From: Isochrysis galbana
Taxonomy: Eukaryota > Haptophyta > Isochrysidales > Isochrysidaceae
Direction: 5' to 3'
NCBI GenBank assembly: GCA_018136815.1
Contig: CM030936.1
Coordinates: 5,727,685 to 5,791,684 of the forward strand
Length of the DNA: 64,000 nucleotides
In this document: positions 30,856 through 40,987 of the stretch, in pieces
Layout of the letters: every line of letters begins with the position of its first letter
Position numbering within the stretch: position 1 is the first letter of the stretch
Made by a program: the position numbers and the translations under genes
Notes under the pieces: generated by a model
What the model was told of the DNA's origin: nothing
What the model saw: only the letters and a program-made list of their open reading frames with translations
Databases searched by the model: none

Positions 30856-32730
30856 ATGTGCGCCGACGCCCTCTCGCAGATCGCTGCCTTCACTGAGGAG
30901 GCGCGTGCGGTGCTCGTGAGGGCGCGCCGTCTCGAGGAGCGCGAGCATGTGCTGATCATTCCACGGCCCGCGCTTTGCTCCCTCATCGAACGGGACCCTC
31001 AGGCAGCAATCGCCTGGCTGGCCGAGCTGGTGGCAAACGAGGAGGCAGTGCAGGGCCTCGTGCTCACTGCGTTGCTGCCGGGAGCGGGCGGTAAGGCGGC
31101 GGTGTTGGTACTACGGTGCGACGCGGCAGTAGATGGAGGACCTCTTGCTACATCGTTTTCACAACTTGCGGCGCAGGAGGGACCGCTTGATCCGGTGGAG
31201 GATGCAAGGGATGCGCTGCTGGCCCTCACCGGGTGCTGCATGCAAGATGTGGAGCATCCGAACACACCCCGCGATCCACCTCCAATCTGGGCCCTCCAGG
31301 ACGCCCGAGGTCGCACACGCTTTAGCGTGTGCGTTGAGACGAGAGACGGATGCGCTCATCCTCTCATTCCAGCCGGGTCTACACTCCCTGCTGCAGGCCA
31401 GGCCGTCCTCACAACGAGCATGGATGCAATGGATCACTTCAGTGTCAAGTTGCGGTGTGGAGTGCGCCCGATGGCCTCGGGGTGCAAGCTACTTTGCTCG
31501 TTGGGGATCGAGCTGACACATAAGCAACCTCGGGGAGCCGCTCAAGTCCATTTGCAGGTTGCCGCCACACATAAACAGCTGTTTGTGCGCCTACGCGACG
31601 TGGAAACAGGCCGTGTGATCATTCACCGTGTTGGTGAGCAGCCTCTTTCGGCGTGCGGCGAAGGAGAATGCGAGGGATCGCAGTTGGCTGCCCGCGCGAT
31701 TGGTACTCTGCTGCCAGACGTATGGCGATGGCAGTCCCCTTACATCGTCCAGCCGCCTCTCGGTCGGTGCTGCATCGGCGGACGTCTCATCCGCTTTCCA
31801 GTCGACCCTTGTACCTCGCTTCCCTCAACAAGTACAACAGCAGCAGTGATGAGCCCGCTTATTCTCAACAGATCGGTTGAAGGGGCCGTAGATATAGGGC
31901 CATTCAATGAGGTTCCAAGCAAGTCTGCGTTGACGCAAAGCGGGGACGTGGACCCCGCCTCCACGGCCGCAAAGGTTTGGCCGGGCGCCTGGATGTTGGC
32001 CACACATGTGGAGCGGTTAGGGCGAAGACTTCATCATGCCAATGTTCTTGAGCTAGGTGCTGGTTGTGGATTGCCGGGATTGGTCGCTCACACCTTTGGT
32101 GCACAGCACGTTTGCTTGACCGACTTGGAGTCAAACTTGCCACGGTTGCGCGATGCATGCAAAGTCAATCGCATTTCTCCTCTCGAGAGCGTGGGCACAG
32201 AGGTGGGAGGAGTTACTCTTAGCCACGGCTTGGTTAGCGTTGTCGAGCTCGATTGGCAGGCCTCACTGCCACCGTCAATCTCCAATCGCCGATGGGACTA
32301 TATACTTGCTGCGGACTGCGTCTTCTGGACCCAGCTGTTCGACCCACTGTTGAGCACACTTAGCAACTTATGGTTGGCTAGCTGCGCGCGAAACCACGCG
32401 GATGATGATGTTGAGGCCGGAGACAAGGCAACGGTTGAGGGAAATTTTGGTGGGGAGGGCAGATCCGTCGGGAGCGGTCTCGCAATCAGCCAGGGTCGAT
32501 GTGACAGTGACGTTCCCAACAGCCAAAATAGGCTGAGGAACGTTGCTGCTCCAGTGATCATCCTCACCATGACGAATCGGCTAGGCCGCGCGGATTCCTT
32601 CTGTGCACAAGCAGTAGCAACGGGCTGGTTGGTTGAGACCGTCGAGACGGACAGGGCTGTCCCTCATCCCACCTATGTGCTACGCCTCGAGCGCAGCGTC
32701 TTGCGCGATGCTGCAAGTACTACTCGTTAG
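30856..32730 (+). CDS. Hsp70-like region fused to a METTL21-type lysine methyltransferase
   Basis: An intronless ORF of 624 residues. Residues about 155-255 align in pattern with the Hsp70 substrate-binding beta domain: HPLIPAGSTLPAAGQAVLTT, MASGCKLLCSLGIELTHKQP, and VHLQVAATHKQLFVRLRDVE with TGR after it (compare T-x-IP, LLG-x-F-x-L-x-G-I, TFDIDANGIL in Hsp70). Residues 10-130 weakly recall the end of the ATPase domain (RARRLEERE; LDPVEDARDALLAL). No ATPase phosphate loops remain, so nucleotide binding is doubtful. Residues about 375-600 form a family-16 methyltransferase: KVWPGAWMLA, SAM motif VLELGAGCGLPGL, acidic LTDLE, and DCVFW at the DxxY/F position. METTL21 enzymes methylate lysines on Hsp70 and other chaperones, so a covalently attached Hsp70-like domain suggests substrate recruitment or mimicry. 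The ATG at 30856 is the first in frame; missing upstream exons are possible. Confidence 0.75.
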   Translation: MCADALSQIAAFTEEARAVLVRARRLEEREHVLIIPRPALCSLIERDPQAAIAWLAELVANEEAVQGLVLTALLPGAGGKAAVLVLRCDAAVDGGPLATSFSQLAAQEGPLDPVEDARDALLALTGCCMQDVEHPNTPRDPPPIWALQDARGRTRFSVCVETRDGCAHPLIPAGSTLPAAGQAVLTTSMDAMDHFSVKLRCGVRPMASGCKLLCSLGIELTHKQPRGAAQVHLQVAATHKQLFVRLRDVETGRVIIHRVGEQPLSACGEGECEGSQLAARAIGTLLPDVWRWQSPYIVQPPLGRCCIGGRLIRFPVDPCTSLPSTSTTAAVMSPLILNRSVEGAVDIGPFNEVPSKSALTQSGDVDPASTAAKVWPGAWMLATHVERLGRRLHHANVLELGAGCGLPGLVAHTFGAQHVCLTDLESNLPRLRDACKVNRISPLESVGTEVGGVTLSHGLVSVVELDWQASLPPSISNRRWDYILAADCVFWTQLFDPLLSTLSNLWLASCARNHADDDVEAGDKATVEGNFGGEGRSVGSGLAISQGRCDSDVPNSQNRLRNVAAPVIILTMTNRLGRADSFCAQAVATGWLVETVETDRAVPHPTYVLRLERSVLRDAASTTR

Positions 32731-32906
32731 TTATCGAGTCCTATGCGATTGCGTACGCGAGAGGTTACCCGGGAGCGTCGGCGGCGGCCATACGTTTCGG
32801 TCGGCCAAATATTCAGTTCTAAACCGGACCCGGGTTGACACAACTAGCATTCAGCTTTTTTATTTTTTTGCGTGCAATATTTTATGTTGAAAGAGAGAGA
32901 GAGAGA
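32731..32906. other. 3' flank with short GA tract
   Basis: Non-coding; (GA)n at 32890-32908 immediately precedes a dispersed repeat. Confidence 0.5.
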
Positions 32907-33300
32907 GAAAAACCTTTTAATATTCTCGCCTCGCGCGCGGCTATGGGGTTAGCAATTGTAGCCACGCCCATTTCCCTTCCTCTCCCTCACGTCCCGCCTT
33001 GCGGCAACTCCCCTCGTGCTCTACTTAGGGGCCCAGGTTGTGGGGGCGGCTGGGTTGGGCGGGGTGCACCAGGCCCCAGTGGTCCGTTCTCGCCTTCCTC
33101 CTGTGCCTCTAGGTGGCCCGTTCCTCGCTGTTGTGGTGTGGGTGTCTCGTCGTTTGCGGGTTGTCTTACGCTCGTGGTGTTTTTGTCTTCGCGGGGGGTT
33201 TACTTGGGGGGGGGGGAATGTGCCTCGACCTCAGGCGAGCCTTTCGGCGAGGCCGATTGCTTTCGCCACAAGGCCGAGGTTGTTGTTCATTTTTAGCTTG
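32907..33300. repeat. dispersed repeat, copy shared with 40.6 kb
   Basis: It begins AACCTTTTAATATTCTCGCC and continues through CTCCCTCACGTCCCGCCTTG and GTGCTCTACTTAGGGGC. The same order is found at 40617-40830, and a weaker match to its first 40 bases starts retroposon copy 1 near 31. Probably another member or head of the same retroposon group. Confidence 0.55.
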
Positions 33301-33507
33301 CCCTTGTCGTCTTCCACAAAGATAGGAGTGCTGAGCTCCAAGGTGTCGTTCCGTCAAATGTGGGACATGAGTCGAATTGAGCGATCGAATGTCCACAGTT
33401 GTACACATTGCGTTATTTTAAAATTAAATGTAGACTAGCGTAACATTCCCTGCTTCCCGCGACGCGTGTCCCCCCGGAGGGCGCCGTGTCGGCGCTTTTC
33501 GATTGTG

Positions 33508-34050
33508 ATTACTTGTAACTATGGGCACGGCGCGATGTGCATCGGCCACCCCGCGGGGGCGCCGTGCGTGCGCATAGAAACTTTTTCCCCTAAGGCCCAC
33601 ATTAACGTAAAGTAGCCGTATACGAGATGTTTCGTTGCGCAGCACGTGTGATTACTTGCAATCACTGTGCACGCCGTGCGTATGCGCATCGGCTCCCCCC
33701 TCGCGAGGGCGCCGTGCGTGCGCATAGAAGCTTTTTCCCCTAAGGCCCACATTAACGTAAAGTAGCCATATACGATGTTTCGTTTACGCGGCACGTGTGA
33801 TTACTTGTAATCATTGTGCACGCCGTGCGTATGCGCATCGACTCCCCCCCCTCGCGAGGGCGCCGTGCGTGCGCATAGAAACGTTTTCCCCTAAGGCTCA
33901 CATTAACGTAAAGTAGCCATATACGAGATGTTTCGTTTGCGCAGCACGTGTGATTACTTGCAATCATTGTGCACGCCGTGCGTATGCACATCGGCTCCCC
34001 CCCCCGCGGGGGCGCCGTGCGTGCGCATAGCAACTTCCAGGAAGGTGCAC
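33508..34050. repeat. tandem array, about 150-bp unit
   Basis: Units start with ATTACTTG(C/T)AA at 33508, 33651, 33800 and 33953 (spacing 143, 149 and 153). Each holds GCACGCCGTGCGTATGC, a C-run/GCGAGGGCGCCGTGCGTGCG core, and a GTAAAGTAGCC(A/G)TATACGA stretch. Related single units in the other orientation lie at 1.6-2.2 kb. No protein is supported. Confidence 0.8.
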
Positions 34051-34332
34051 GCCGTGCGTTCACTCTTTCCGCGGGGGGACTCTGGACGCAGAGGCGGTCG
34101 GGAACCGTGGGGGCACCCCCTGGGACCGGGGGAAATATTACCGTATACTGCGAAAACACTAACGTAAACAGCCGATAGGTCCTGGGGTCTCTCCCCTCCC
34201 CCCGGGTCCCCTCCCCCGGGTCCCCTCCTCCCCCTCTCATCGACCTACCAGAGAGAGATGGCTCCTACTGCCTGCCTCCCTCCTCCCTCCTCGCTCACCC
34301 TCCAGCTCTCTCCTCGCCCTCGTCTTCCTCAC

Positions 34333-34790
34333 GATGGTGGCGACTCGGCAGCGGCACGCGCAGTGGAGCGCCGTCTCCTCGTTGCAACGCGCATTGGCGT
34401 CGGCGCCCGCGGCCAGCAGCGCACCTACCAGCGCGCGCCCGTTGGCGGTGCGCGCGGCGAGCGTCAGCACCGTGTTGCCGTCGCCGAGGCGCGTGTTGGG
34501 GGAGGCGCCCTCGCGCAGCAGCCGGCGCGCGCACGCGAGCAGCCCGTTCTTGGTCGCGTGTGCGAGCGCTGTCATGCCGCCCGCCCCGCCTCCGCCGCCC
34601 GGTGGCACGCGCGCGCGTCCCACGCGTACCCGCGCGACGCCAGCCAGCCCATCGCGCCCACCTGCCCCGCCTCCGCCGCCACCGCGTACAGCGACGCCGC
34701 GTCCTCCGTCACGCCCAGCAGCCCCTCCACCCACTCGAGCACCGCCTCGTCACCTCCGCGCGCCGCCGGCCGCGCTCCTCGCGCCACAGC
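34333..34790 (-). pseudogene. ankyrin-repeat protein fragment
   Basis: Minus-strand frames show ankyrin repeats of the algal type: YAVAAEAGQVGAMGWLASRG, then ACHRAAEAGRA in one frame, and TALAHATKNGLLACARRLL, GDGNTVLTLAARTANGRAL, ALLAAGADANARCNEETALH in the next. The frame shifts by one base at about 34578-34590, within a GGGCGGGCGGC run. The last repeat ends in ATC|GTGAGG at 34333/34332, a plausible intron donor, but only tandem repeats lie beyond. The N-terminal side stops where the cap methyltransferase exon begins. A truncated, frameshifted gene or an assembly base error fits best. Confidence 0.6.
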
Positions 34791-35455
34791 TGCGATGGGC
34801 AGGCGCTGAGGGTGGTGCCGACGCTGTCGCCGCGATGTTCTGCATTCAATTTGCATTTGGCAGTGAGGCAACTGCATCGATACTAATGGCTCAAGTGAGC
34901 TCCTTGCTGAAGCCCGGCGGTGTGTTCTTTGGCACAGCGCCCGACGCGAGCGCTGTGCTCAGGGTGTTGGACGGTAAGAATTCAGTGACATTGGAGCCGC
35001 CCGAGTTTCCCTTTGTGCTGCGCTTGAAGCGTGTGGATGTTGACGCTGTACCCAAGAGCGCCCGCTCTCATGAGCCGCAAAACGCAGGGGGGAAGACGGA
35101 AGATGGAGAGGGCACCAGCAGCTTACGCATCGGCCCACAACACGACGATGAGTTTGGTCATGGGCTGTGCTTCAGCTTGCAGGACACTGTCACACAAGAT
35201 TCTGACGACCTAACCGGTGCACACGAATATCTTGTCTGGCGCGAAACCCTCACACGATTGGCAGAAGCTCATGGCCTTGTCCCGATTGCCATTGAATCAA
35301 TGTACAGTCACTCAGCGGTAGGTAAAATGCGCGGCAGCGACGGGCGGGGAGGCCAATCACTGCCAGTTCTGAGTGAGAAAGAGGCGCAAGTTGCGCAACT
35401 CTACTTCTCGTTCGCCTTTCGCAAGCAAGCTGGACGTGTGCCAAGCTGGAGTTGA
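34790..35455 (+). pseudogene. mRNA cap guanine-N7 methyltransferase, C-terminal part only
   Basis: About 221 residues match the second half of RNMT/Abd1: AAMFCIQFAFGSEATASIL (the QFxLHYAFES block), LLKPGGVFFGTAPDASAVL, HGLCFSLQDTVTQ, and HEYLVWRETLTRLAEAHGL. The family methylates the 5' cap of mRNA in the nucleus. The SAM-binding N-terminal half (DLACGKGGD-type motif) is missing. Upstream sequence on this strand is only the antisense of the ankyrin fragment, although an AG at 34788-34789 could be an intron acceptor. It is therefore a 5'-truncated copy, or a gene whose other exons were lost or lie beyond the repeats. The stop is at 35453-35455. Confidence 0.65.
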
Positions 35456-35486
35456 CTGGTTGTCGAAAACTGGAGTTGACTGGTTG

Positions 35487-35626
35487 AAAAAGAAAACAAA
35501 TAACCTGACAATAATATAAGAACACTTTGTAATTGTAACAATAGACCAAAAAGAAAACAAATAACCTTGCAATAATAATATTGGGCCTTGTAATTGTACA
35601 GACTGAAAAGAAAACAAATAACCTGG
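35487..35626. repeat. tandem repeat, 58-61 bp unit
   Basis: AAAAGAAAACAAATAACCT recurs starting at about 35488, 35549 and 35606, with AATAAT and TTTGTAATTGTA in each spacer. The third, partial unit leads directly into a variant of the dispersed motif ending TTGACGGAACGCGA (35625-35647). Confidence 0.75.
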
Positions 35627-35698
35627 CCCTCTTTTGACGGAACGCGACTTCACCGGTTTTTTGAGTTTAGGTTTTCTTCCCTAGTCCCTAGGCCGCCG

Positions 35699-36260
35699 AA
35701 CTAAGTTTATACTTGGTTCGCCCATGGGGGGGCACGAGCCCCCCCCTCTCTCCACTCCTCCCCTGCCATGGGGGAGGAACCACCCATCCTCCTGGCATGC
35801 CTGATGGCTTGCCAGGAGGCCACTGCCCTGCTGACCCACTCTCCCACTGACAGGCACGCCCCATTCGCTCGTCCTGGCCCCTCGTGGCCAGCCCATCGCT
35901 CCAACCCCCCCTCCCCCCCTGTTCGACAGGCAGACAGGTGCAGCGTGGGGGCCCAAGAGGCTCGGGAGCGCCAGCGAGGGAGAGGCAGGGGAGGCCAGGG
36001 CCCAGCCCCAGCCTCCTCTGCCCCCTGAGCCGGCCTCCAGGAGCCTCCAGGGGCCGCCATAGGGCAGCTGGAGGCCTGCCGCAGGCGCGCCATCGCGCGT
36101 GCCGTAGGAGAGGGGAGAGAGGGCGCGGAGAAGGGGGTGGGCGCGAGCGAGAGCTCCGCCCACCGGAAAATCGGTAAGTCTCGCGCCTGTTTACAGGGTA
36201 AGACGAGACAGAGTCGGCCCCCCACTCGGAGACACAGGAGGAAGGGGGGGAAAGATCACC
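35699..36260 (-). mobile_element. SINE/LINE-like retroposon, 3' part, copy 3
   Basis: Read on the minus strand it matches 230-780 of copy 1: CTTCCTCCTGTGTCTCCGAG at the 5' side, the CTGTAAACAGG stretch, and the conserved 3' end with CCATGGGCGAAC and the TATAAACTTAGTT tail. Its 5' boundary is unclear and I found no target-site duplication, so it may be truncated or nested. Confidence 0.6.
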
Positions 36261-37747
36261 GGATCAGTCAAGGCCGGCCGCACTGCGGCACATGAACGAG
36301 GCCGTGTAATGCGGCAAAAGCGAGGCGCATTGCCCGTGGAGAAAGCGCACATCGGGGAGTTTAGATAAGACAAGTATTGTGTCAAAATCCGGTTTTTTAT
36401 TTTTTAATCCGAAGGGTTTTCAGTTCGCACCACTCCCACTATAACTAGAAGCTCCTAGATACCCCTGACCCTGACCGGGGCCCTCGCCTATGCAGTCATC
36501 GATTGCTTACGTCCCTTCATACTGTTGGGCTCGTTATATGCCGACTTATCGGTCATCGGCAGGGTGTGGATGGGGATATGGGGATGAGGATGGCAATCTA
36601 TCCACCCGAACACAAAGGACTACGTATCATGACCGTGAATGTTCGGTTTAATAGGAACCTTCTGTCGCAGTAGGGAGTAAGGAAGGTACCTCCTTGTTCG
36701 GACTTTGTTCTCCCTCCCGCCCTTTCCCTTAGTGCGCTGTGCGTAGGCCAGTAGCGATAAGAATATTGTGTCGTTTTGTAGTAACGAGCGTTCACAGAAG
36801 GCGGCGGCAAGGACGACTGATTTTGCTCTCTCGCTGCCGGCGATCGTCCTTACCAGGACGGCTCGCCGCCAGCGACCGAGCCTTCTCCTCTCGGAGCAGG
36901 CCTCACGCTCGGCCTCTTCGGCGACGCGCCGCGCGCGCCGCCACCGCCGCCGGCAGCGCCATGCCGAGGGCCGTCACGCGGAATGCAGCCGCCCGGGCTG
37001 CTGACGGCCTTGGGGGAGATGTGCCAGGAAGCGTCTCTCCCCAACCCTCCACTCCCTTGGCCCTTGGCTGGAGCCACCGGACCTGCCCGGTCGACTTCGG
37101 AGGCTGCTGACGCCATTCTCTCCGCGCCGGCGGCTCTTCGGCCGCAGAAGCCATCAAGGTTCCCCGGGCTAGAGGCGATTAGCTTGGCGGTTGGGCACCC
37201 GGCACCTCCACGCGAGTGAAACACTACATCGACCCGACCGTCGGCCCATGTGACGCAGCATACGCCCTCCTCGGTTGGCTTTTAGACTCGCATTACTCAG
37301 CCTCGCGCGAACAAGGCTGACATCTTCTCTATTCTTACTACTTCGTAGTGGGTGGATGGTGGCAATTATACCACTTCCAGTCGCACATAGCCTAGCCACA
37401 CTGCGAATGTGTCGTTTTGTAGCAACGAGCGTTCACAGAAGGCGGCGGCAAGGACGACTGATTTGGCTCTCCCTCCCTCCCATACCCATTCAGCTGAGCG
37501 TGTAGGCCTTTAAGGCATTAAGATTCCTTTAAGGCAATTATACCACTTCCAGTCGCACATAGCCTAGCCACACTGCGAACTAAGAATATCTCTACATGGT
37601 ACATGGCAATCTATCCACCCGAATAACATAAAGGACTACTCAGTACCTATCCTGACTGTGAATGTTGGACTGCTGTTTTCGTTGGCTCGCGCGGCGGGCG
37701 CCTCGTCTCTCGGCGCGCGCGCCGCTCCCCCCCCTCCCGCCCCCTCG
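36261..37747. other. repeat-rich spacer upstream of the ADCK gene
   Basis: Several stretches are repeated in the same orientation: TCGTTTTGTAG(T/C)AACGAGCG and its following 40 bases at 36770-36830 and 37408-37470; CACTTCCAGTCGCACATAGC at 37372 and 37548; and CAATCTATCCACCCGAA at 36594 and 37608. This suggests a partial segmental duplication. No supported gene. GC-rich open frames at 36.8-37.2 kb lack recognisable features. Confidence 0.5.
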
Positions 37748-39400
37748 ATGGCTCTTCGCCGGCTAGCGGCGCCTGCCGCCGCGGCCGCGGCCGCGCTGTG
37801 CTACGACAGCGACTCCGGCCTATGCCGCGCCGCTCGCACCCTTGGCTATGGCCTCCTCATTGGGTGCGACTACAAACTGGGCCCCGCCAGCCGTCAGCCG
37901 GCTGGCTCGGCAGAGTACAAGGCTGCCCTCTCGGCGACGCACGAACGCTCGGCGCGGCGGCTGCTCGCGCTGTGCCAGACGCATCTTGGGCTATATAACA
38001 AGCTCGGTCAGTATCTCTCCTCCATGACCATTGCCCTCCCGCACGAGTATACGAGTGTGCTGGCCGCCTGCCAGGACCGGGCTTGCTCTATCCCGCTTTC
38101 CCAGGTACGCACCATGATCGAGGCCGAGCTAGGCAGACCGCTGGAGACGCTCTTCTCGAGCTTCGGGACAGAACCGGTTGCCGCTGCTTCGCTTGCCCAA
38201 GTTCATCGCGCTGTCACTGCCGACACCGGTGAGGAAGTCGCCGTCAAGGTCCAGTACCCGAGGGTAGCAAGGCAGATGTCCTCCGACCTCACAACCTTCC
38301 GGCAGCTCGCCAAGCTCGTGGGGTGGGCGTTCCCTGACTATGGCTACGGCTGGATTATCGAGGACTTTGACGCGGTGGCGCTGCAGGAGCTCGACTTTCG
38401 GCTTGAGGCGGCGAACGCAGCGAAGTGCGCCTCCTTCTTTGCAGACTGGCCACGCGTGCACGTGCCACGAACGTTACCGCACCTGTCAACAGAGCGCGTC
38501 CTCACGATGGAGTGGATTGACGGCGCGAAGTTGGATGATCCACGAGCGCTCGCGGCGATCGGTGTGCGATCGGCTGACGTGGCGCCGCTCCTAACCTCTG
38601 CATTCGCGGCGATGGTGTTTGAGCACGGCTTTGTCCACTGCGACCCGCATGCTGGGAATCTGCTCGCTCGGCCCATGCCCACTGACAACATTGGCGGTCA
38701 TCGTCGCGGCCAAGGACACAATCAAGGCGCAGCCGCTGGTGGTGCGCAGCTCGTGCTCCTTGACCACGGCATGTACCGCACTTTGAGCGAAGAGTACCGG
38801 CGCAACTATGCTGAGCTATGGGTGTCGCTTCTAGCACAAGACCACGCAGCCGGTCGTGCGGCAGCCGCTGCGCTCGGCATCCCCCCTGAGGATTACGAGG
38901 TCCTAGCGATTGTGCTCACATTCCGCCCACCAACGTCGCGCACTCCTATCGGTGTGGCCATGAGCGCTGCCGAGCGCGCGGTGCTACGGCAGCGGTATGC
39001 AAGCGTGAGCGCCTCCGACGTTAATGCTTTTCTAGAACGGCTGCCGCGTGAGATGCTAATGGTGATGCGCACCTGGGGGCTTGTGCGATCTCTCAACCGC
39101 GCTCTGGGCGGAACCACGCGCCAGCGCTTCCTCACGATGGCTTCGTACGCTGTTCGGGGTGCGATGATTCATTCGCGCGATTCCTCTATGGATGGAAGCG
39201 GAGCAGCATGGCGCTTGCCTTTCCGAATGCTGGCCGCGTTCGTGTCTTCGGTCTGGTGCGGAATCGCAATCTGGGTGGCTATAGCGCGCATGCGCGCGCA
39301 AGTGTCACTGGAGCTCTGTGTGGCAAGAATGCTTCATGCAGGCGAACTGGCTCGAGGTACAGATGGCCTGCTCGCACCTGGGGTTAAGCAGTTCGGCTGA
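37748..39400 (+). CDS. ABC1/ADCK (UbiB) family atypical kinase
   Basis: An intronless ORF of 550 residues. Diagnostic UbiB-family features are all present: KLGQYLS (the KxGQ helix), the alanine-rich loop AAASLAQVHRA in place of a glycine loop, the lysine strand VAVKVQYP, ELDFRLEA, catalytic HCDPHAGNLL, and the metal-binding LLDHGMYR (DHG instead of DFG). A Gly/Gln-rich insert separates the last two. The N-terminus is alanine-rich and could be a mitochondrial or plastid targeting sequence; a hydrophobic helix (AAFVSSVWCGIAIWVAIA) lies near the C-terminus. ADCK/UbiB proteins support coenzyme Q or plastoquinone/lipid metabolism in organelles. An in-frame ATG at 37658 would lengthen the leader by 30 residues. 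Which ADCK subgroup it belongs to is undecided, with ADCK1/5 most likely. Confidence 0.87.
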   Translation: MALRRLAAPAAAAAAALCYDSDSGLCRAARTLGYGLLIGCDYKLGPASRQPAGSAEYKAALSATHERSARRLLALCQTHLGLYNKLGQYLSSMTIALPHEYTSVLAACQDRACSIPLSQVRTMIEAELGRPLETLFSSFGTEPVAAASLAQVHRAVTADTGEEVAVKVQYPRVARQMSSDLTTFRQLAKLVGWAFPDYGYGWIIEDFDAVALQELDFRLEAANAAKCASFFADWPRVHVPRTLPHLSTERVLTMEWIDGAKLDDPRALAAIGVRSADVAPLLTSAFAAMVFEHGFVHCDPHAGNLLARPMPTDNIGGHRRGQGHNQGAAAGGAQLVLLDHGMYRTLSEEYRRNYAELWVSLLAQDHAAGRAAAAALGIPPEDYEVLAIVLTFRPPTSRTPIGVAMSAAERAVLRQRYASVSASDVNAFLERLPREMLMVMRTWGLVRSLNRALGGTTRQRFLTMASYAVRGAMIHSRDSSMDGSGAAWRLPFRMLAAFVSSVWCGIAIWVAIARMRAQVSLELCVARMLHAGELARGTDGLLAPGVKQFG

Positions 39401-39731
39401 CCTCGGGTGGCATGCGACGCGTCTCATTGCAAGTTGGTGAGGACAGGCCGTTGCACCTTCTAGGGCTTCACCCGATGACAGCACCAGCTTGAGGTTGCTG
39501 TTTCACACCCGTAATGTATATTTGGCTCCCCGCGAAGCTTACATAGCATCTTTGAGCTGAAGCAGTGCGCACGGCTCTAAACTGGTCATCATTGTTGCTC
39601 GACACAGTAGTGGCACCAATGATTGGACTTTATCGTGCGGCACTCGTCCGTTGCGTTGCGTTGCGTTCACAGTGTGATGCGTGCGTGCGGATGTGCTCAG
39701 CATGCCCGATGCACGACGCCCAACGCTGCTC
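39401..39731. other. 3' flank of the ADCK gene
   Basis: Non-coding; a short GTTGCGTTGCGTTGCG tract lies at 39651-39666. Nothing else recognised. Confidence 0.4.
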
Positions 39732-40158
39732 CATGCCACCCGCCCATGCAGCTATCGACATGTAACACGTATATCAGTGGCGTGTCGTTGTCGCCTTGCG
39801 TGGTTTGTTGGCGGTCCATTCATTGTAGTAGTAGCAGTACTCCTTTCCTTTCTTGGCCGTGTGTTGTCCTATAAGTGGATGTTAGTAAAGACACAACGGG
39901 ACTAACTTATAGACGTTTGCACCATACGCATACGCACTGCATGCCACCCGCCCATGCAGCTATCAACGTGTAACACGTATATCAGTGGCGTGTCGGGTTG
40001 TTGCCTTGGCCGTGGTTTGTTGGCGGTTCATTCATTGTAGTAGTACCCGTTTCCTTTCTTCTTTCTTAGCCGTGTGTTGTGTGTTGTCCTACAAGTGGAT
40101 ATTAGTTAAGACACAACGGGACTAACTTATAGACGTTTTCACCATACGCATACGCACA
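39732..40158. repeat. two tandem copies of a 208-bp unit
   Basis: The unit starts with CATGCCACCCGCCCATGCAG at 39732 and again at 39940. Both run through AACACGTATATCAGTGGCGT and GACACAACGGGACTAACTTA to CACCATACGCATACGCAC. The copies differ by several substitutions and small indels (for example GTGTTGTGTGTTG in the second). Confidence 0.85.
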
Positions 40159-40508
40159 GGTTGACTTCACCTTTCTGGCGCTTCACCCCATTGTATAACA
40201 ATAAGTAGAAAAGGCGATTCACACGGTCGGTCATCGTAGTGCTTCCCGCTACCCGTTTGATGAGTGCGATTAGCGATTAGCCTCCCACAAGTCACAAGTC
40301 GTTGTGCGCTGACATGTGGTCTGAAGCGATTAATAATAATAATAAAACAACTGAGCGTTGTTAGTACCACTACTCCCACTAGCCCGGTACTATCACGACA
40401 CCCCTCAGCGCACTGGCCCGTACGCCATGACGTGTGTTGTCACTAGACACATACGCATATGCACCCCTACGAATCTCCCCCCTCGCAAACCCCCGGCTCC
40501 CATCATAA

Positions 40509-40830
40509 CTCCCCCTACAATGAGGGAAACCCCATTGAGGTGGACAAACCTACGTCGGGCGACTCTCCGGGAAAAAGCACCGGGGGGGGGGGGAGGAATC
40601 TCTCGTCATGAAGAAAAAAAACCTTTTGATATTCTCGCCTCGCGCGTGGCTATGGTGCAACTAATGTAGCCACGTCCATTCCCCTCCCTCGCCCTCACTC
40701 CCCGCCTTGCGGCTACTCCCCTCGTGCTCTACCTAGGGGCTCAGGTCGTGTGGGTGGTCCGGGTTGGCCGGGGTGCGCACGTGCGCACTTGTCCCCAGCG
40801 GAATGTTCCCGCCTTCTTCCTCTTGTGCCG
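40509..40830. repeat. dispersed repeat cluster
   Basis: 40509-40600 is the reverse complement of the 29.87-29.96 kb repeat. After a G-run (40580-40592), 40617-40830 repeats the 32.9 kb element (CCTTTTGATATTCTCGCCTC and so on). Together they look like two juxtaposed pieces of one retroposon family. Confidence 0.55.
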
Positions 40831-40987
40831 CCGAGTGACCTGTTTATTACAAGTGCGCTTCGAGATCCCATCTCCTCTGAGTATCATGGTGTTGTCTCAT
40901 TGTCGTGTTTCACGTCTATGTGAGCTTTTGAGGCCGTATGCGCGACCTCAGGCCGCCATCCTTTGCAGCCACGCAGGCTGCCGTGAA

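Noticed and set aside
33508..34050. Possible CRISPR-like array
   Set aside because: Units are about 150 bp and vary throughout, with no short repeat/unique spacer pattern, and the genome is eukaryotic.
34334..34789. N-terminal half of the plus-strand frame that continues into the cap methyltransferase
   Set aside because: It is the antisense of clear ankyrin repeats on the minus strand and has no methyltransferase motifs, so it was not counted as part of that gene.
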